64,000 bases of DNA from Beijerinckiaceae bacterium (GTDB lineage Bacteria > Pseudomonadota > Alphaproteobacteria > Rhizobiales > Beijerinckiaceae), in the NCBI GenBank assembly GCA_947452455.1, contig CANGBX010000002.1:1-64000 (forward strand). Direction: 5' to 3'. A program made the translations under genes and the position numbers. The notes under the pieces were generated by a model. It did not search any database. It saw nothing but the letters and a program-made list of their open reading frames with translations, and was not told where the DNA came from. Of the stretch, positions 11,033-25,221 are shown piece after piece. The number at the start of each line of letters is the position of its first letter. Positions within the stretch are counted from its first letter, which is position 1.

Positions 11033-11061
<29 letters not shown>
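9523..11061 (+). CDS. bchB: Light-independent protochlorophyllide reductase subunit B
   Basis: Partner of BchN. Asp36 (in HAPQGD) is the unusual aspartate ligand of the NB [4Fe-4S] cluster known from Rhodobacter and Prochlorococcus enzymes. The nitrogenase-like fold is clear, and a C-terminal segment rich in basic residues follows, as in the family. Length is 512 residues. The 3' end overlaps the bchH start by 29 bases. Confidence 0.97.
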
Positions 11062-15662
<4,601 letters not shown>

Positions 15663-15663
<1 letters not shown>

Positions 15664-16397
15664 TGTCTCACACCATTTCCTATCGTGAACGGTTAGGCGC
15701 GATCGAAACCTATTTCGATCGGACGGCCGTTCATGCATGGGCGGCGCTTACATCAGATGCGCCGGTGGGTCGTATTCGCGCAACGGTTCGCGCCGGCCGC
15801 GAAGAGATGCGCCGCACGCTTCTGTCATGGTTGCCTGACGACATGACAGGCTTGCGTCTGCTGGATGCAGGTTGCGGCACAGGTGCTCTGGCCGTCGAAG
15901 CTGCGCATCGTGGTGCGGAAGTTGTTGCGGTTGATATTGCGCCCAACCTCATCCAATTGGCGCGCGAACGCACGCCGCGTATTCCAGGCCCCGGTTCGGT
16001 TGATTTCCGGGTCGGCGATATGATCGATCCTGCGCTCGGCACATTTGATTATGTCGTCTCGATGGATGCGCTCATCCATTATGCGCCGGGTGATGCTGTT
16101 TCGGCCCTTGCACGGCTTGCTGAAAATACACGCCGCTCCATGCTGGTGACATTTGCGCCGCGCACACCGGCCTTGGCTGCCATGCATACGCTTGGCAAAT
16201 TATTCCCGCGCAGCGATCGCTCGCCTGCCATTATCCCCGTTGCGCAACAGCGCTTGGTTGATGGCATTGCGCGCGAGCCGGGGCTCGTTGGTTGGCAGGC
16301 TGCGCGCACTTATCGTGTGTCGCGCGGATTTTATATTTCCCAAGGCTTGGAAGTGACCACGCAGCCTCCTGCAACATCACCATGGTGGGCGCAATGA
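15663..16397 (+). CDS. bchM: Magnesium-protoporphyrin IX O-methyltransferase
   Basis: Methylates the C13 propionate of Mg-protoporphyrin IX, the step after Mg-chelatase and before the cyclase. The SAM-binding motif LLDAGCGTGALAVE lies near residues 61-74. Length is 244 residues. It shares one base with bchL (TAATG) and overlaps lhaA by 4 bases (ATGA). Confidence 0.96.
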
Positions 16398-17824
16398 TGG
16401 CCCGCGAGTCAAAATTCGCCAAAGTCTGGCAGAATGTCGGCATGCAATTCTTGCCCTTCGCTGATGTTGCGACGGCTGATTTGCCCTTGTCGAAGCTTCT
16501 GCGCCTGTCTCTTTTCCAGGTGTCTGTCGGCATGGCGCTCGCCTTGCTGGTGGGCACGCTGAACCGTGTGATGATTGTTGAGCTTGGTCTGTCGGCATGG
16601 CTGGTTGCTGGCGCTGTGGCTTTGCCGATGATCGTTGCACCGTTGCGCCCCTTGATCGGCTTCAAGTCGGACAATCATAAATCCTACCTTGGCTGGAAGC
16701 GTGTTCCCTATCTTTATGCGGGCACGATGTTCGCCTTTGGTGGCTTTGCCATTCTGCCCTTCGCCTTGCTGATCATGTCTGGCGACACGGATGGCCCGAT
16801 CTGGATTGGTCATGTCGCCAGTGCAGCCGCTTTCTTGCTGATTGGGGCCGGCACACAGACGGTCCAGACCGCAGGGCTTGCGCTGGCTGCTGATCTGGCG
16901 CCCGAACACAAGCGCCCGCGCGTTGTGGCGCTGATGTATGTGATGCTGCTGCTGGGGATGGTGGGGTCGTCTTTGGCTTTCGGTATTCTGCTGGCTGATT
17001 TCAATCCAGTGAAACTCATTCAGGTCGTGCAGGGTGTTGCGCTAGTCACGATGATTTTGAATTTCGTGGCTGGCTGGAAGCAGGAAGCACGCAATCCTGC
17101 GCGCAGCAAAGAGAAGCGCGCAGATGATCCTGTGTTTGGCGACAATTGGCGCCGTCTCATCAGCATTCCCGGCGCCAAACGCTTTCTGTTTGCCACGGCG
17201 CTTGGAACAGCGGCCTTCTCCATGCAGGACATTGTTCTTGAGCCTTATGGCGGGGAAGTTTTGCACTTCTCAGTGGCGCGCACGACGTTGCTGACAGCCT
17301 TGCTTGCGGGTGGCTCACTGGCTGCTTATGCCTTTGCGGCGCGGTTGCTGGGTCGTGGCATTGATACCTATCGTCTGGCTGGTTATGGCGCGATGCTGGG
17401 CCTGCCGGCTTTCATTCTTGTTCTGATTTCCGGACCGTTTGGTCTTCCTGTTTTATTTCAGGTCGGTGCCGCTCTGATCGGTTTTGGAGGCGGCTTGTTT
17501 GCTGTGGCGACTCTGGTTGCAGCGATGAGCCTTGAAGCGCAAGGCGCGAATGGTCTGGCGCTTGGTGCTTGGGGTGGCGTGCAGGCAGGTGCTGCCGGTG
17601 CTGCCATGTTCTTTGGTGCGTTGATCCGCGATGGCGTTGGTGCTCTCGCGGCCCAAGGGGCTCTTGGCCCTGTCTTGTCTGATAGCTGGACCGGTTACGG
17701 CGCCGTCTATCAAATCGAACTTCTGCTTTTGTTTTTCACCCTCGTGGCCATCGGTCCGCTCGCGCGTCATGCACGAACGGAACGTGGCGATGCCCGTTTC
17801 GGCCTTGCCGAAATGCCCCGCTGA
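16394..17824 (+). CDS. lhaA: Light-harvesting 1 assembly protein LhaA (PucC family)
   Basis: Polytopic protein of 476 residues with about twelve membrane segments, in the bacteriochlorophyll-delivery branch of the MFS. In Rhodobacter, LhaA between bchM and puhA is required for LH1 assembly; the position here is the same. The ATG at 16394 overlaps the bchM stop, and a second ATG follows directly. The upstream open frame is the shadow of bchM. Seventeen bases separate it from puhA. Confidence 0.95.
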   Translation: MMARESKFAKVWQNVGMQFLPFADVATADLPLSKLLRLSLFQVSVGMALALLVGTLNRVMIVELGLSAWLVAGAVALPMIVAPLRPLIGFKSDNHKSYLGWKRVPYLYAGTMFAFGGFAILPFALLIMSGDTDGPIWIGHVASAAAFLLIGAGTQTVQTAGLALAADLAPEHKRPRVVALMYVMLLLGMVGSSLAFGILLADFNPVKLIQVVQGVALVTMILNFVAGWKQEARNPARSKEKRADDPVFGDNWRRLISIPGAKRFLFATALGTAAFSMQDIVLEPYGGEVLHFSVARTTLLTALLAGGSLAAYAFAARLLGRGIDTYRLAGYGAMLGLPAFILVLISGPFGLPVLFQVGAALIGFGGGLFAVATLVAAMSLEAQGANGLALGAWGGVQAGAAGAAMFFGALIRDGVGALAAQGALGPVLSDSWTGYGAVYQIELLLLFFTLVAIGPLARHARTERGDARFGLAEMPR

Positions 17825-17840
17825 TCAAGGAGACACTACG

Positions 17841-18602
17841 ATGATCGGCTATAATGTAGACTTGGCAACAGCTCTTCTTTACGTTTTCTGGATCTTCTTT
17901 GCCGGATTGATCTGGTATCTGCATCGCGAAAACAAGCGCGAAGGCTATCCGCTTGTTTCGGAAAATCCGAACTCGAAAGTGTCAGCCGTCGGCTTTCCGG
18001 CGCCCCCGCCGACAAAGAGCTATCGCATGGCCAATGGCGAAACGTTCGTCGTTGAAGGTGGCCGTCCTGATACGCGCGCAATCGCAGCCAAGGCAGCGAC
18101 CCCCTATCCGGGCACACCGCTTGATCCGACCGGCGACCCGATGGTCGATGGTGTGGGTCCGGCCGCTTGGGCGGAACGCGCTGACCATGAAGACATGACG
18201 CATGAAGGCCTGCACAAGATTGTGCCGCTTCGTGTCGCGACCGGCTTCTATCTGGAAAGCCGCGATCCTGATCCGCGTGGCATGAATGTGAAGGGCGACG
18301 ACGGCGTGTCCGGCGGCACCATCAAAGATGTCTGGGTGGATCGCTCGGAATATATCGCGCGCTACTTCGAAGTGGCTCTGGCTGATGGCTCGGGCACCGT
18401 GCTTCTGCCGGTGAATTTCTCGCGCATTGATGGCGGCAAGCGCGAAGTGCGCGTGGCAGCTGTCTTGGGCAAGCATTTCGCCAAAGTGCCGCGCACGAAA
18501 AATGCCGATAGCGTCACTCTGCTCGAAGAAGACAAGATCTGCGGTTATTACGGCGGCGGCACGCTTTACGCGACCCCTGATCGCAAGGAGCCGTGCCTGT
18601 GA
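17841..18602 (+). CDS. puhA: Photosynthetic reaction centre subunit H
   Basis: Caps the cytoplasmic side of the L/M core and shapes proton delivery to QB. One N-terminal membrane helix (about residues 11-29) is followed by a large cytoplasmic beta-rich domain. Length is 253 residues, normal. The ATG at 17841 follows AAGGAG at 17827-17832. The stop overlaps the puhB GTG start. Confidence 0.97.
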   Translation: MIGYNVDLATALLYVFWIFFAGLIWYLHRENKREGYPLVSENPNSKVSAVGFPAPPPTKSYRMANGETFVVEGGRPDTRAIAAKAATPYPGTPLDPTGDPMVDGVGPAAWAERADHEDMTHEGLHKIVPLRVATGFYLESRDPDPRGMNVKGDDGVSGGTIKDVWVDRSEYIARYFEVALADGSGTVLLPVNFSRIDGGKREVRVAAVLGKHFAKVPRTKNADSVTLLEEDKICGYYGGGTLYATPDRKEPCL

Positions 18603-19243
18603 GCGAGCACGAGATCGAGCCAATTCCGGGTTTGCCGGATTATCTGCCGCCAGGCGAGCGGTTGCTCTGGCAGGGGGCGCCACATTGGCGGCCTCTGGCG
18701 ATGCGTGCTTTCCGTCTGCGCGAAGTGATGATCTATTTCGCCGTGCTCATGGCATGGCGGGGCTTGATGGCTGCGCTGGATGGTGGCTCGTTTCTCGTGA
18801 TCATGGATGCCGTTTTGTCGCTCGCGCCTCTGGCGCTGGGGGCGGTGGCCATCCTTCTGGTGATCGCCACTTTGTCGGCGCGCACCACCATGTATTCGAT
18901 CACGGATCGTCGCATTGTGATGCGCATCGGCATGGCTTTGCCGATTACGCTCAACATTCCCTTTGAGGGGATTGATGGGGCGGCTGTGGTCGAACACAAG
19001 GACCAGAGCGGCGATATTACGCTCTCGCTCAATGATAATGGCCGGATCGGCTACCTCGTTCTCTGGCCGCATGTGCGCCCGTGGCGCTATTCACGACCCG
19101 AGCCGATGTTGCGGGCTCTGGCCGACCCGCGTGCGGCAGTCGATGTGCTGGGCCGCGCGCTGGCTGGTTATATCCAACCCAAACCCGTTGTCATTCCGCA
19201 ATCACCTGAAGAGGTTGTGCGCGGCGCGGCCATGGCTTCGTGA
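18599..19243 (+). CDS. puhB: Photosynthetic complex putative assembly protein PuhB
   Basis: A 214-residue protein with two or three hydrophobic stretches (about 40-100) and a C-terminal PH-like soluble part. In Rhodobacter, PuhB assists reaction-centre assembly. The GTG at 18599 (GTGA overlap with puhA) is preferred over GTG at 18593, because AAGGAG at 18585-18590 has proper spacing only for the former. puhC follows after 7 bases. Confidence 0.92.
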   Translation: MSEHEIEPIPGLPDYLPPGERLLWQGAPHWRPLAMRAFRLREVMIYFAVLMAWRGLMAALDGGSFLVIMDAVLSLAPLALGAVAILLVIATLSARTTMYSITDRRIVMRIGMALPITLNIPFEGIDGAAVVEHKDQSGDITLSLNDNGRIGYLVLWPHVRPWRYSRPEPMLRALADPRAAVDVLGRALAGYIQPKPVVIPQSPEEVVRGAAMAS

Positions 19244-19250
19244 GGATCAC

Positions 19251-19706
19251 ATGAGCGAGCTTTTCGCAGGACAACCTTTCCCCCGGCGCGCTGCTCAGGC
19301 GGGTCTGATTTTGGTCGGCTTGGCAACTCTGTTCGCAGGGGTTGCACGCACGACCGATTTTGGAGCCACGCGTGTGCCGCGTTCCCCCGTTGTGGAAATG
19401 GTTGACCTGCGGTTCCTCGACAATCCGGCAGGTGGTGTCCGGGTTGAGACGAACGAAGGTCGCATTGTGGCAAATTACATTGCAGGCGAGGGTGGGTTTC
19501 TACGTGGCGTGATGCGGGGCTTTGCCCGTGATCGTCGCGCCCATGAAGGTGGTTCGCAGGAGACTTTTTCTCTCGCGCGTCACGCCGACGGACGACTGAC
19601 CATTGCAGACCCTGTAACGGGGCGAGTGGTTGAATTGGAGAGCTTCGGGCCAAGCAATGCCGGCCTGTTTGCAGATTTGCTTAAACAAGGGAGGGCGATC
19701 CCGTGA
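19251..19706 (+). CDS. puhC: Photosynthetic complex assembly protein PuhC
   Basis: A 151-residue protein with a single N-terminal membrane anchor (about 15-31) and a periplasmic domain. It matches by position and layout the PuhC assembly factors that help reorganise the reaction centre-LH1 core. The ATG at 19251 follows a GAGGA site at 19242-19246. The stop overlaps the next gene's GTG start (GTGA). Confidence 0.88.
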   Translation: MSELFAGQPFPRRAAQAGLILVGLATLFAGVARTTDFGATRVPRSPVVEMVDLRFLDNPAGGVRVETNEGRIVANYIAGEGGFLRGVMRGFARDRRAHEGGSQETFSLARHADGRLTIADPVTGRVVELESFGPSNAGLFADLLKQGRAIP

Positions 19707-20002
19707 TTGGCATGATTGGAACACGCAAAACAAAAAATATTCCCTGCACGGTCGAGATTGCGCAGACACCTGACAGTCTGAAAGCCTATGTCGTGCTGGA
19801 AGGCATGGATCCGGGTCCGGGCGATAAGGTCATCGTGCATGGCGCGCCGACCCGCATCGGTTTTGGTGAGCAGGGCACATTCAAATGCACCGCCACCATT
19901 ATTCATGCAGGCCCTTTCACGCGCGCGGCAACCCGCGTGACGTCTTATCTCGAACTCACCGAGCTTTATGAAATTGGCTTTTCCGCAGGGAGCGCAGCAT
20001 GA
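19703..20002 (+). CDS. Small conserved-position photosynthesis-cluster protein, function unknown
   Basis: A 99-residue soluble protein with no membrane segment or signal peptide, mostly beta-strand in character, with a [10 protein letters not shown] turn near residues 38-47. It is coupled at both ends: its GTG start overlaps puhC, and its stop overlaps acsF as ATGA. That argues for production together with the puh assembly factors and the cyclase. A small gene between puhC and acsF is known in other alphaproteobacterial clusters, but no function can be given from the sequence. A role with AcsF or in reaction-centre assembly is inference. Confidence 0.85.
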   Translation: MIGMIGTRKTKNIPCTVEIAQTPDSLKAYVVLEGMDPGPGDKVIVHGAPTRIGFGEQGTFKCTATIIHAGPFTRAATRVTSYLELTELYEIGFSAGSAA

Positions 20003-21060
20003 TTCCGATGGAAGGCGGCGGAGCCAATGTCTCCGTCAAAACCGCACTTGAGGAAACCATCCTCAGCCCGCGTTTTTACACAACCGATTGCGAAGCGATG
20101 GATCGCCTCGACATTTCATCTGTTCGCTCCGAATGGGACGTGCTGATGAATGACTTCCGCGCTGACCTGAACAAAGGCCATTTCCAGCGCACAGATGAAT
20201 TCCAGATGGACATGTCCGAGCTGCCCGAAGGGCTGCGCAAAGACTTTGTCGATTTTCTGGTCTCATCACTCACGTCTGAATTCTCCGGTTGTGTACTATA
20301 CGCAGAGATCAAGAAGCGGATCACAAATCCTGAAATTCGTGATCTTTTTGCTTTCATGGCCCGCGATGAATCGCGCCATGCCGGTTTCATCAATGAAGTG
20401 TTGAAGGATTTCAACATCGGCATTGATCTGGGCTTTTTGGCGCGTGCCAAGAAATACACTTACTTCCAGCCAAAATTCATCTTCTACGCGACCTATCTGT
20501 CGGAGAAGATCGGCTATGCGCGCTACATCACCATCTATCGCCATTTCGAGCGCCATCCGGAGAAGCGGTTCCATCCGATTTTCAAATGGTTCGAACAATG
20601 GTGCAATGACGAGTTCCGCCATGGCGAAGCCTTTGCGCTCGTGATGCGTGCCAATCCGAAATTGCTTGCAGGTCGCAACAAGCTCTGGATCCGCTTCTTC
20701 CTGCTTGCCGTTTTCGCGACCATGTATGTGCGTGATCACATGCGCGCAGATTTTTACAAGGCGCTCGGTCTTGATCCGGAAACCTATGATCGCAAGGTCA
20801 TTCACCTGACATCGGAAATCACCAAGCAGGTGTTCCCGCTGACAATTGATCTCGACAATGAGGCGATTTGGGCCGGCTTTGAACGTCTGCGCCAGATCAA
20901 TGAAGCCACACAGGCTGCACGCGCTGAAGGCGGGATCACCGGCTTTATCAAGTGCCGTCTTCTGTCGGTTCAAGGTGCGATTACTTTTGGTCGTTTGTTC
21001 CTGACGCCTGTGCGTCAGAATGAATTGCCAAGCCGCGTCACTTTGCAGCCGGTCTGGTAA
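19999..21060 (+). CDS. acsF: Oxygen-dependent Mg-protoporphyrin IX monomethyl ester cyclase
   Basis: Diiron enzyme that forms ring E of the pigment using O2. Iron-binding residues of the ferritin-like fold are visible: Glu94 (SEFSG), Glu124-xx-His127 (DESRH) and Glu205-xx-His208 (DEFRHG). Length is 353 residues. The start overlaps the upstream small gene by 4 bases. The oxygen-independent alternative, BchE, is not in the window, so pigment synthesis as encoded here needs O2 at this step. Confidence 0.97.
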   Translation: MIPMEGGGANVSVKTALEETILSPRFYTTDCEAMDRLDISSVRSEWDVLMNDFRADLNKGHFQRTDEFQMDMSELPEGLRKDFVDFLVSSLTSEFSGCVLYAEIKKRITNPEIRDLFAFMARDESRHAGFINEVLKDFNIGIDLGFLARAKKYTYFQPKFIFYATYLSEKIGYARYITIYRHFERHPEKRFHPIFKWFEQWCNDEFRHGEAFALVMRANPKLLAGRNKLWIRFFLLAVFATMYVRDHMRADFYKALGLDPETYDRKVIHLTSEITKQVFPLTIDLDNEAIWAGFERLRQINEATQAARAEGGITGFIKCRLLSVQGAITFGRLFLTPVRQNELPSRVTLQPVW

Positions 21061-21068
21061 GGACAAAG

Positions 21069-21875
21069 ATGCTTCCCTGCGGCCTCGCCATTCTCTATGC
21101 CTTGTTCATCTGGTGGTTCTCCACCGGGGCGATCCTCTATTTGGATGGATTGCCGCGCCGGACCTTTCCAGTGACGATTTTGGGCATGAGCGTGCTTGCG
21201 GCCGCAGGTCTCGTTGCGCTCCATGGCTCGCGCGATGATATTGGCGCTGTTGGCGCCTATCATGCCTTCACAGGCGCTTTGGCTGTCTGGGCCTTGAATG
21301 AAATCACCTTCCTGATGGGATTGATTACGGGCCCGCGTCGCAAGGCTTTACTGCCTGATGCCTCGGGCTTTGCGCGTCTCGTTGGCGCCTGCGAAATGAT
21401 CTTGTGGCATGAGGCGGCTGTTCTGGTTGGTTTCGCCGCTGTTGTGGCTGCCACTTGGGGCGGCAATAATGCGCTTGGCATCGAGACCTATGCGCTGCTG
21501 TGGATGATGCGACTTTCTGCCAAGATCAATATTTATCTCGGCGTGCCGCATGCGCCGCTCGCCTTTTTGCCTGAGCAGTTGCGCTACATCGGCTCGGCTT
21601 TCCGCAATAGTTCAATGAACAGTTTCTTTCCGCTTTGCGTGACCCTTGCAACGGTTGCGCTGGCGCTCATGGTGGAACGGGCCATGACCACAGCAGACGA
21701 AGGTGTGGCGATCCGCTTCACGCTTCTGTCTGTTTTGATGGGCCTGGCCATTCTCGAACATTGGTTTCTCGTGCTGCCGCTGCCGTCTGAGAAATTATGG
21801 AAGTGGGGTTTCAAATCCCACGAATTGCAGCAGCACAAATCTATTCCCGACCTGCGTATCAATGGGAGCCTGTGA
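21069..21875 (+). CDS. puhE: Putative photosynthetic complex assembly protein 2 (PuhE)
   Basis: A 268-residue integral membrane protein with about seven hydrophobic segments, encoded between acsF and hemA as in other alphaproteobacterial clusters. In Rhodobacter, PuhE affects bacteriochlorophyll level and assembly. It starts 9 bases after acsF, and its last base is the first base of the hemA ATG. Confidence 0.92.
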   Translation: MLPCGLAILYALFIWWFSTGAILYLDGLPRRTFPVTILGMSVLAAAGLVALHGSRDDIGAVGAYHAFTGALAVWALNEITFLMGLITGPRRKALLPDASGFARLVGACEMILWHEAAVLVGFAAVVAATWGGNNALGIETYALLWMMRLSAKINIYLGVPHAPLAFLPEQLRYIGSAFRNSSMNSFFPLCVTLATVALALMVERAMTTADEGVAIRFTLLSVLMGLAILEHWFLVLPLPSEKLWKWGFKSHELQQHKSIPDLRINGSL

Positions 21876-23233
21876 TGAATTACGACGCATTTTTTTCATC
21901 TGAGATCGACAAGCTTCGCCGCGAAGGACGCTATCGCGTTTTCGCCGATCTCGAACGCGTCGCTGGCTCCTTTCCGAAGGCAGCTTGGCATGGACCAGAC
22001 GGCAAGAAGCCCGTCACGGTCTGGTGCTCGAATGATTATCTGGGCATGGGCCAGCACCCGGAAGTGTTGAAAGCCATGCATGGCGCGATTGATGCTGCGG
22101 GCGCAGGTGCAGGCGGCACGCGCAATATTTCCGGCACAACGCATCAGCATGTGCTGCTTGAGCGCGAATTGGCGAGCCTGCACGGCAAGGAATCCGCGCT
22201 GCTCTTCACCTCGGGCTATGTGTCGAACTGGGCGAGCCTTGGCACGCTCGCAGCCGGCATGCCCAATTGCGTGGTGATCTCGGATGAAGGCAACCATGCC
22301 TCCATGATCGAAGGTGTGCGCCATGCACGCTGCGAAAAGCTCATTTTCAAACATAATGATCCGCGCGATCTCGAGCGCAAGCTTGCCGATCTCGATCCGG
22401 CACGCCCCAAGCTCGTCATGTTTGAAAGCGTCTATTCGATGGATGGCGACATTGCGCCGATCTCGGATCTCTGCGACGTGTCTGATCAGTATAACGCCAT
22501 GACCTATCTCGATGAGGTTCATGCTGTTGGCATGTATGGCCCGCAGGGCGGCGGCATTGCCGACCGCGATGGCCTGTCGCATCGCCTGACGGTGATCGAA
22601 GGCACGCTCGCCAAAGCCTATGGCGTGATGGGCGGCTATATCGCGGCCTCTGCTGCGCTGTGCGATTATGTGCGCTCCTTCTCGTCGGGCTTCATTTTCA
22701 CCACCGCTATCCCGCCAGCTCTTGCCGCCGGGGCTTGCGCTTCCGTGCATCATCTCAAGGGTTCCAGCGTTGAGCGCCAGCGCCATCAAGATCGTGTGCG
22801 CCGTCTGCGCGATGGTCTCGACAAGTCCGGTATTCCCCATCTCCACAATCCGAGCCATATCGTGCCGGTGATGGTGCGTGATCCTGTTTTGTGCAAGCTC
22901 GTGTCGGATCGTCTGATGGATGAATTCGGCGTCTATATCCAGCCGATCAATTATCCGACTGTGCCGCGTGGCACGGAGCGTCTGCGCATCACGCCATCAC
23001 CGCTGCATAGCGATGAGGATATTGCCCATCTGCTTCATGCGCTCGATGCCATTTGGTCGAGCCTTGATCTGCCGCGCAATGTCGTGGATGCCAATCATCC
23101 GTTGACACAGCTCTGCCCGGTTGCAGGTCCGTTGCAGATGGATCCGGCGGATGTGGGTGTTGATGAATGCCCATGGCTTGGCAATGAGCGTGGCGAAAAG
23201 ACCGGCGAAGATGCGGAGACGGCGGAAGCCTGA
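21875..23233 (+). CDS. hemA: 5-aminolevulinate synthase with long C-terminal tail
   Basis: PLP enzyme joining glycine and succinyl-CoA to 5-aminolevulinate, the first step of tetrapyrrole synthesis (Shemin pathway). The PLP lysine is Lys247 in TLAKAYG. The catalytic body resembles known alphaproteobacterial enzymes of about 405 residues, but this one has 452, with a tail of about 50 residues that carries two Cys-Pro pairs (414-415 and 432-433) and an acidic end. The ATG at 21875 shares a base with the puhE stop. Its place in the superoperon links precursor supply to pigment demand. Another hemA copy elsewhere in the genome is possible. Confidence 0.96.
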   Translation: MNYDAFFSSEIDKLRREGRYRVFADLERVAGSFPKAAWHGPDGKKPVTVWCSNDYLGMGQHPEVLKAMHGAIDAAGAGAGGTRNISGTTHQHVLLERELASLHGKESALLFTSGYVSNWASLGTLAAGMPNCVVISDEGNHASMIEGVRHARCEKLIFKHNDPRDLERKLADLDPARPKLVMFESVYSMDGDIAPISDLCDVSDQYNAMTYLDEVHAVGMYGPQGGGIADRDGLSHRLTVIEGTLAKAYGVMGGYIAASAALCDYVRSFSSGFIFTTAIPPALAAGACASVHHLKGSSVERQRHQDRVRRLRDGLDKSGIPHLHNPSHIVPVMVRDPVLCKLVSDRLMDEFGVYIQPINYPTVPRGTERLRITPSPLHSDEDIAHLLHALDAIWSSLDLPRNVVDANHPLTQLCPVAGPLQMDPADVGVDECPWLGNERGEKTGEDAETAEA

Positions 23234-23239
23234 TCTCCC

Positions 23240-23497
23240 ATGCCCGAGCTTGCCATTTTTGCTGAAGCGATTGCAGGCCTCGTCGTCATGGAATGTATCG
23301 CCCTGACATGGTGGCGATTGAAAAAGGGGCGCGGACCGCGCCCCTTTGACATTATTCTGCATCTTTCAGCGGGCTTATGTCTTTTGTTGGCGATGAGTGC
23401 GGGTTTGCGTGGTCAGCCCGAGATTATGCTCTTGATGCTGGCCGCTTCCGGCCTTGCGCATCTGGCTGATCTCATCCGCTTCTGGAAAAAATCCTAA
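23240..23497 (+). CDS. Small membrane protein at the end of the bch-puh superoperon
   Basis: An 85-residue protein with three hydrophobic stretches (about 3-22, 39-56 and 59-78). No family is recognised. It starts 6 bases after hemA with no promoter between, so it is the last gene of the superoperon. Its stop overlaps the bchD stop by 4 bases on the other strand, so no room remains for a separate terminator. A role in the photosynthetic membrane is inferred only from position. Confidence 0.7.
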   Translation: MPELAIFAEAIAGLVVMECIALTWWRLKKGRGPRPFDIILHLSAGLCLLLAMSAGLRGQPEIMLLMLAASGLAHLADLIRFWKKS

Positions 23498-25221
23498 CGC
23501 GGCAATTCTGCTTTGACGGCAGCTGAAAGTTTTTGCGCTTGCGCTGCGGGAAGCGGCAGATAGCGCGCGCCCAGATCATCAGCTAATTTGCGCGCGCGCG
23601 GTTGCGGGCGGGGTGATGTGTCGATCAACAGGCAGCGTGTGCCGCTGGCGCGCAATTGACGCGCGGCTTGGATCGCATCCGTTTCAGCCTGTGCGCGATC
23701 ACCCACGCCAGACGCCGTAACATTGGCCTGACCATCGGTGAAGAAGACGAGCACGGGTGTGTCTCCCTTGCGGCGGATGGTTTCAGCCATATTGGCGGCC
23801 ATTGAAATGCCAAGCGCCAGTGGTGTGCCGCCACCCCCTGGCAATTGCGCCAATTCGCGCCGCACACGAGCAAGCGAACGTGTGGGCGGAAGAAGAAGAC
23901 GGGCTTCTTTGCCGCGGAATGAAATGAGTGCTGCTTCATCACGGCGCACATAACATTCAGCAAGCAACAATTGCACCGCGCCTTTGGCTTCGCCCAGACG
24001 ATGCAAAGCCTGCGAGCCTGATGCATCAACGACGAAAATGGTGGCAACACGCGTGCGTTCGATCAGCCGTTTGATCCGCAAATCTTCTTTGCGCAGGAGA
24101 AGCGGGGGATGGGCTGCGCCATGCGGCAGAAGTTTCTTGCGCAAAATCTGTTTGGGCGCAGCAGCGCGCAATGTGTCGAGCAAAGCCAAACGCGCCCCAC
24201 CCGAAAGTTCGCCCGCGCGCGAACCGGCAGGGCGACCACGGCGCAATGTGCGCCGCTCCAATCCGCTGCCGCCATTTTGCGGGCCACGTTTGGCGGGGTC
24301 ACCAGATACGAGCTTGCGCAGAAGATCGGCGGGCAGCGCTGTGCGCACAGCTTCAACCATGCTCTCGGCACCGGGTTCGGGAATGTTGATCTCGTTGTCG
24401 TCGTCCGGCTGAGTGTCGGAGGCGCGCTCTTCCGGCTGATCAGCAGGTGGCTCTTGTTCTTGCTCTTGCTGCTGCTCTTCTGGCGGGGCAGGCAATTGCG
24501 TGGCGCGCGGTGCGAGCACAAGGCGTGCGGCTTCCTGCAAATCTTCAGCGCTGACTTGCTTGCGCCCATTCAGTGCCGCGCAAGCACGGGCCGCATGCAG
24601 CGCAAAGAGACAGGCGCGCGGAGATGCAATGCCAAAGGCGGCAGCCACGCTGACCAATTCGTCAATTTGTGCGGGGTCGATAGCGACACGCGCCATCAAG
24701 TCTCGGGCTTGGTGAATCTCTGACTTGCTGGCAAGCGGCTCGACATCCGGCTCGCCGACATGAAAGGCAAGCCGGTCCAACAGGGCAGGGGCCAGCCCCT
24801 CATCCTCTTCGCCTTCATCCAGCGCCACAAGGCCAAAGCGCGCGGAAATGATGGCATGCATGCCTTCACGTTCCATTTGCAAAGAGCCTGTGTCGAGCGC
24901 TGTGCAAAGATGGGCAATGGTGTGAGCGCTGATGCGCTCGGCCATGCTGGCGACAATCACGCCGCCATCGCATTCGCCCAAAAGGCCGCGCATGGCCACC
25001 GGCTGTCCGGTGGCGAGCGTGGCGCCCAGATCAAGTCCGCCAAGCAGGCGATCTTCTGAAATGGAAGCCGGCATGCGGCGCAGTGGTGTGCCCTCTGGCA
25101 AGAGGGCCGCGAGATCGGAGAGAAACAATTCGCGCGCAGGCCCCACGCGTGCGCGCAAGCGCAAGCCGCCGAAGCGGACGGGATCGACCGCAAAGAGGCT
25201 TGCGGCGAGGGCCGCACTCAT
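23494..25221 (-). CDS. bchD: Magnesium chelatase subunit D
   Basis: AAA+-like subunit that links the BchI motor to BchH. An N-terminal degenerate AAA+ region (about 1-230) is followed by an acidic, Gln- and Pro-rich linker (about 240-290) and a C-terminal von Willebrand A domain with the MIDAS motif DASGS. Length is 575 residues, normal. The start overlaps the bchI stop as ATGA. bchO, often the next gene, is absent: the following gene is on the other strand. Confidence 0.96.
   Translation of the reverse strand: MSAALAASLFAVDPVRFGGLRLRARVGPARELFLSDLAALLPEGTPLRRMPASISEDRLLGGLDLGATLATGQPVAMRGLLGECDGGVIVASMAERISAHTIAHLCTALDTGSLQMEREGMHAIISARFGLVALDEGEEDEGLAPALLDRLAFHVGEPDVEPLASKSEIHQARDLMARVAIDPAQIDELVSVAAAFGIASPRACLFALHAARACAALNGRKQVSAEDLQEAARLVLAPRATQLPAPPEEQQQEQEQEPPADQPEERASDTQPDDDNEINIPEPGAESMVEAVRTALPADLLRKLVSGDPAKRGPQNGGSGLERRTLRRGRPAGSRAGELSGGARLALLDTLRAAAPKQILRKKLLPHGAAHPPLLLRKEDLRIKRLIERTRVATIFVVDASGSQALHRLGEAKGAVQLLLAECYVRRDEAALISFRGKEARLLLPPTRSLARVRRELAQLPGGGGTPLALGISMAANMAETIRRKGDTPVLVFFTDGQANVTASGVGDRAQAETDAIQAARQLRASGTRCLLIDTSPRPQPRARKLADDLGARYLPLPAAQAQKLSAAVKAELPR

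Noticed and set aside
17631-17840. Upstream extension of puhA
   Set aside because: It overlaps lhaA coding sequence; the real N-terminus with the membrane helix starts at 17841 after AAGGAG.
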